Assembly: GCA_947367855.1 (NCBI GenBank)
Contig: CANBFE010000003.1
Location: forward strand, 124,001-188,000
DNA: 64,000 nucleotides
Direction: 5' to 3'
Source of the DNA: an uncultured Lachnospiraceae bacterium
Lineage (GTDB): Bacteria; Bacillota; Clostridia; Lachnospirales; Lachnospiraceae
Part shown: piece by piece, positions 61,861-64,000 of the stretch
Layout of the letters: each line of letters starts with the position of its first letter
Position numbering within the stretch: position 1 is the stretch's first letter
Position numbers and translations under genes: made by a program
Notes under the pieces: generated by a model
Seen by the model: only the letters and a program-made list of their open reading frames with translations
The model's database searches: none
What the model was told of the DNA's origin: nothing

Positions 61861-62024
61861 GCGCCCGGAAATTCTATGAAAAGACCAGGGTGCGGAGAAG
61901 GCTGCTGCGGAACTGAAAAACAGCAGAAGCCGAAACCGCACCCCATAGGATTAACGGGCGGATGAATTTAGCGCCCGGAAATTCTATGAAAAGACCAGGG
62001 TGCGGAGAAGGCTGCTGCGGAACT
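61861..62024 (+). repeat. 54-bp perfect direct repeat between the two ABC genes
   Basis: Identical 54-bp copies at 61861-61914 and 61971-62024 (110 bp apart) start GCGCCCGGAAATTCTATGAA and end GCTGCTGCGGAACT. Each contains the first 13 codons of a Cys-rich mini-ORF. The second copy ends 19 bp before the second ABC gene. Confidence 0.9.
61876..61965 (+). CDS. putative 29-residue Cys-rich peptide (speculative)
   Basis: ATG 61876 opens a 29-codon frame starting MKRPGCGEGCCGT and ending KPHPIGLTGG, with three Cys and many Gly/Pro/Lys. The duplicated copy at 61986 shares the first 13 residues, then diverges into 17 more codons that overlap the ABC start and stops at 62078. The ribosome-binding site is weak (CCGGAAATTCT). 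Position between two exporter genes and the sequence suggest a possible exported peptide or a leader, but it could equally be non-coding. Confidence 0.3.
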   Translation: MKRPGCGEGCCGTEKQQKPKPHPIGLTGG

Positions 62025-62043
62025 ATAAATAGAAAGGAAAAGT

Positions 62044-63675
62044 ATGAGCAATCGACTTTTATTGAGAAAGGTACGTAAATGGGCAGCGCCCTATACCCTA
62101 AGCACGCTCATCGTAGCCTGCCGCAATTTTCTGATTACCTGGCTGACCGCGTTTATCGGCAGTACCGTGCTGAATATGGCAAACGGGGGAAGCGCGGAGG
62201 AATTCACGCGGCAGCTGTGTTTTATTGCGCTGTTTACCACTGGGTTTCTGGCCATTGATACCGCAGGAATCTTCTGGCAGGCAATGACCATGCACGGAAT
62301 CAGGAATGACCTGCGCAGCATTCTTTACAACAGCATTTTGAAAGCCAGGTATGACAAAGTATATGCCATGGGACAAAAAGGGGAGCTGCTTTCCAGGATG
62401 AATTCGGATGTGGAGGGAGTGGTTTCCGCATTGAACGTGGCGCCGCTGATGTTTCTGATTTCCGGAGTCGGCGCTACGGTTACGATTGCTTCCATCAACT
62501 GGAAGCTGTGCATCCTCATTTATGCGGTGGGGCTGCTGTGCTGGGGGGCTCAGATTCTGGTCATCCGGAAGGAGCGTCCTACCATTCAGGCACTTCAGGA
62601 AAACAGGGCGGCGGCTCTGGGACTCTGTAATGAAAATTTAGCCAATGCGCTGACCGTGAGGCTGTGCGGGCTTGTGGATGCCTTTCAGGAGAAGGTGCTT
62701 GGCAGCCTGGACGGTTTTGAGAAGATTTCCCGTAAATTTGCCATACAGAAAGCGGAGGAGGGGATTGGCGGGACGCTGATTCAGTATATGCAGAGTGTAG
62801 GCATGCTTTTCGCAGGCTTTTACCTGTATCAAAACGGAGAGATACAGTTGGGGGATGTGGTTATCCTGTACCAGATGGCGGCATTGATCACCACCATGAT
62901 TACCATGGTTTCCTCCATTTATGCCAGTCTGCAGAGCTGGATGGTGAGCTTTCACAGACTGCACGATATCCTGGATCTGGAGGAGGAGCGGGACGCGCCG
63001 GAAGCCAGGGATATGGACTTTTCTGCCCAGGCAGATTGCGGAATTGAGGCTGAGCAGGTTAAATGCCGGTTGGGAGAGTTCACGGTGTATGAGAATCTGA
63101 ATCTGAAAATCGGGAAAAAGGGACTCTATGTCATGGCAGGAGAAAGCGGGAAAGGAAAAACCACCTTTTTCCGTATGCTGACAGGCATCTACCCTTATGA
63201 GTCAGGAAAAATCAGCCTGTTCGGACATAACGGGAAGGAATATACGCTGAAAAGTATCCGCCGCCAGATTACCTACATGACCCAGGAAAACGCGTTGTTT
63301 CAGGGAACCGTCAGGGACAATATCTTATGGAGGAGCAGTGCTTCTGATTCCGAAATTCTTGCGCTGCTTGGGCGGCTTGGCCTGGAACAGTGGATTCTTG
63401 GCCTGGAAGAAGGGCTGGATACCCTGCTTGACAACGGAGGAACCGGATTTTCAGGCGGTCAGCGCAAGAGCCTGCTTCTGGCCAGAGCCCTGTTGGAGGA
63501 GTCGCCTGTCTACCTCTTGGACGAGGCTTTTGCAGGGGTAGACGCCAGACACTGCAGCCTGATCTGGGAGGAACTGGACAGAGTGGCGCAGCGGGCGTTG
63601 GTCATCGTGATCACACATGACCAGTCCGTACTGGAGGAATGGAGAGAGACAGGGCGGCAGCTGCTGGCCATATAA
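62044..63675 (+). CDS. ABC exporter half-transporter, second of pair
   Basis: A 543-residue half-transporter: permease (~20-300) and ATPase with Walker A GESGKGKTT, Q-loop MTQEN, signature FSGGQRKS, Walker B VYLLDEAFAGVD and H-loop THDQS. AGAAAGGAAA precedes the ATG. Motifs are complete though Walker B and the D-loop differ from the partner. Expected to pair with the upstream ABC gene. The transcript probably ends before the independent promoter at 63723. Confidence 0.9.
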   Translation: MSNRLLLRKVRKWAAPYTLSTLIVACRNFLITWLTAFIGSTVLNMANGGSAEEFTRQLCFIALFTTGFLAIDTAGIFWQAMTMHGIRNDLRSILYNSILKARYDKVYAMGQKGELLSRMNSDVEGVVSALNVAPLMFLISGVGATVTIASINWKLCILIYAVGLLCWGAQILVIRKERPTIQALQENRAAALGLCNENLANALTVRLCGLVDAFQEKVLGSLDGFEKISRKFAIQKAEEGIGGTLIQYMQSVGMLFAGFYLYQNGEIQLGDVVILYQMAALITTMITMVSSIYASLQSWMVSFHRLHDILDLEEERDAPEARDMDFSAQADCGIEAEQVKCRLGEFTVYENLNLKIGKKGLYVMAGESGKGKTTFFRMLTGIYPYESGKISLFGHNGKEYTLKSIRRQITYMTQENALFQGTVRDNILWRSSASDSEILALLGRLGLEQWILGLEEGLDTLLDNGGTGFSGGQRKSLLLARALLEESPVYLLDEAFAGVDARHCSLIWEELDRVAQRALVIVITHDQSVLEEWRETGRQLLAI

Positions 63676-63722
63676 AGTAGCGGTTCTGCCAGTGCAACCA
63701 GTGCGCCCAACTCAAATTTATG

Positions 63723-63750
63723 TTGACATTTCTGGAAAAAAGAGTAGAAT
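63723..63750 (+). promoter_or_regulatory. strong predicted promoter of the candidate small RNA
   Basis: TTGACA (63723-63728), 16-bp spacer, TAGAAT (63745-63750), 47 bp after the ABC stop. Confidence 0.65.
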
Positions 63751-63756
63751 GAAGTC

Positions 63757-63929
63757 TAACACTTTCCACAGGTTAATAGGCAGGGAACATCGGGGATAAG
63801 ACGGTGGAAAAGAGCCGCCTAACCGAAGGTTCCCCTGAAATCAGGAAAATCTGACAAATAGTTTCAGCAGGATTTTTCATAACAGGCCGGTGTCCGGGGG
63901 CAGATTGCTTCCGGAGCCGGCCTGTTTTT
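63757..63929 (+). ncRNA. candidate structured small RNA or 5' leader
   Basis: About 170 nt between a good promoter and an intrinsic terminator, with no credible ORF. Internal pairing includes GGGAAC/GTTCCC (63783-63788 with 63829-63834) enclosing CGG/CCG helices and an A-rich loop. I could not match it to a riboswitch or known sRNA class by eye; it could be a terminator-controlled leader for a gene beyond the window. Confidence 0.45.
63881..63929 (+). terminator. intrinsic terminator
   Basis: Stem AACAGGCCGG (63881-63890) / CCGGCCTGTT (63917-63926) with an inner TCCGG/CCGGA stem, followed by TTTTT. The last 70 bp of the window show no gene. Confidence 0.8.
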
Positions 63930-64000
63930 ATGGTATTGTGCGGGAACTAAGTACGTGGCATGAAAAATCGGTAAAAAGAATGCGGGAAAGACAGGCAGAG

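Overview
The window looks like a chromosomal segment of a Gram-positive gut anaerobe of the Lachnospiraceae (class Clostridia). The inference rests on about 50% GC, strong AGGAGG ribosome-binding sites, several TTG/GTG starts behind perfect Shine-Dalgarno sequences, and the gene families present (DUF4179 anti-sigma, DUF3795, DUF2975-XRE pairs, YafY/WYL regulators, PDDEXK_9 ATPases, BlaI/M56 remnants). I see no rRNA, tRNA, CRISPR array, prophage or intact insertion sequence. Species cannot be fixed from sequence reading alone.

Layout. 1-4.9 kb: the end of an MmcQ/YjbR-EVE-like fusion and a translationally coupled ABC exporter pair, one member with a 90-residue Q/E/H-rich insertion. 5-12 kb: an XRE-methyltransferase fusion, a repeat cluster, a sialidase-fold protein with five Asp boxes, acetyltransferase, AlkZ-like, DUF3795 and WYL genes. 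12-17.5 kb: metallophosphoesterase, sigma factor, DUF2461, and a chemoreceptor coupled to an FMN-binding lipoprotein. 17.6-20.6 kb: a Y-family polymerase/YolD-like operon next to a BrnT/BrnA toxin-antitoxin pair. 20.7-27.6 kb (mostly minus strand): ArsR-ABC exporter, ArsR-permease-thioredoxin with recognisable operators, TetR-membrane protein with matching operators, and DUF2975-XRE. 27.8-33 kb: small accessory enzymes separated by tandem and structured repeats. 33.4-38.8 kb: an AT-rich ABC exporter pair, XRE regulator and MFS pump. 39-43.3 kb: split chromate transporter with a divergent LysR regulator that carries an expanded 33-bp minisatellite, and an ECF sigma/DUF4179 anti-sigma pair. 43.5-48.2 kb: decayed genes (Rpn nuclease, BlaI, M56 peptidase), GNAT and phosphoesterase. 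48.2-58.6 kb: AraC with a divergent GH51 arabinofuranosidase, a two-component system, AlkC/AlkD-like repair, a double-kinase fusion, and a secreted membrane-anchored GH13 pullulanase. 58.7-64 kb: a broken gene, an XRE-TPR regulator coupled to a third ABC exporter pair whose halves are separated by a duplicated Cys-rich mini-ORF, and a promoter/terminator-bounded candidate small RNA.

Themes. (1) Transport dominates: three two-gene ABC exporters, one single-gene exporter, an MFS pump, a DUF318-type permease and a chromate transporter, most paired with a local regulator. (2) Plant and host glycan use is represented by GH51, pullulanase and a sialidase-fold protein. (3) At least six accessory genes carry internal deletions, frameshifts or in-frame stops, and several genes carry short tandem duplications at or beyond their 3' ends, so this is a region of small-scale rearrangement. 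The best candidate for an undescribed system is the XRE-TPR / mini-ORF / ABC pair at 59.3-63.7 kb, but its peptide has only a weak ribosome-binding site and must be treated as a hypothesis.
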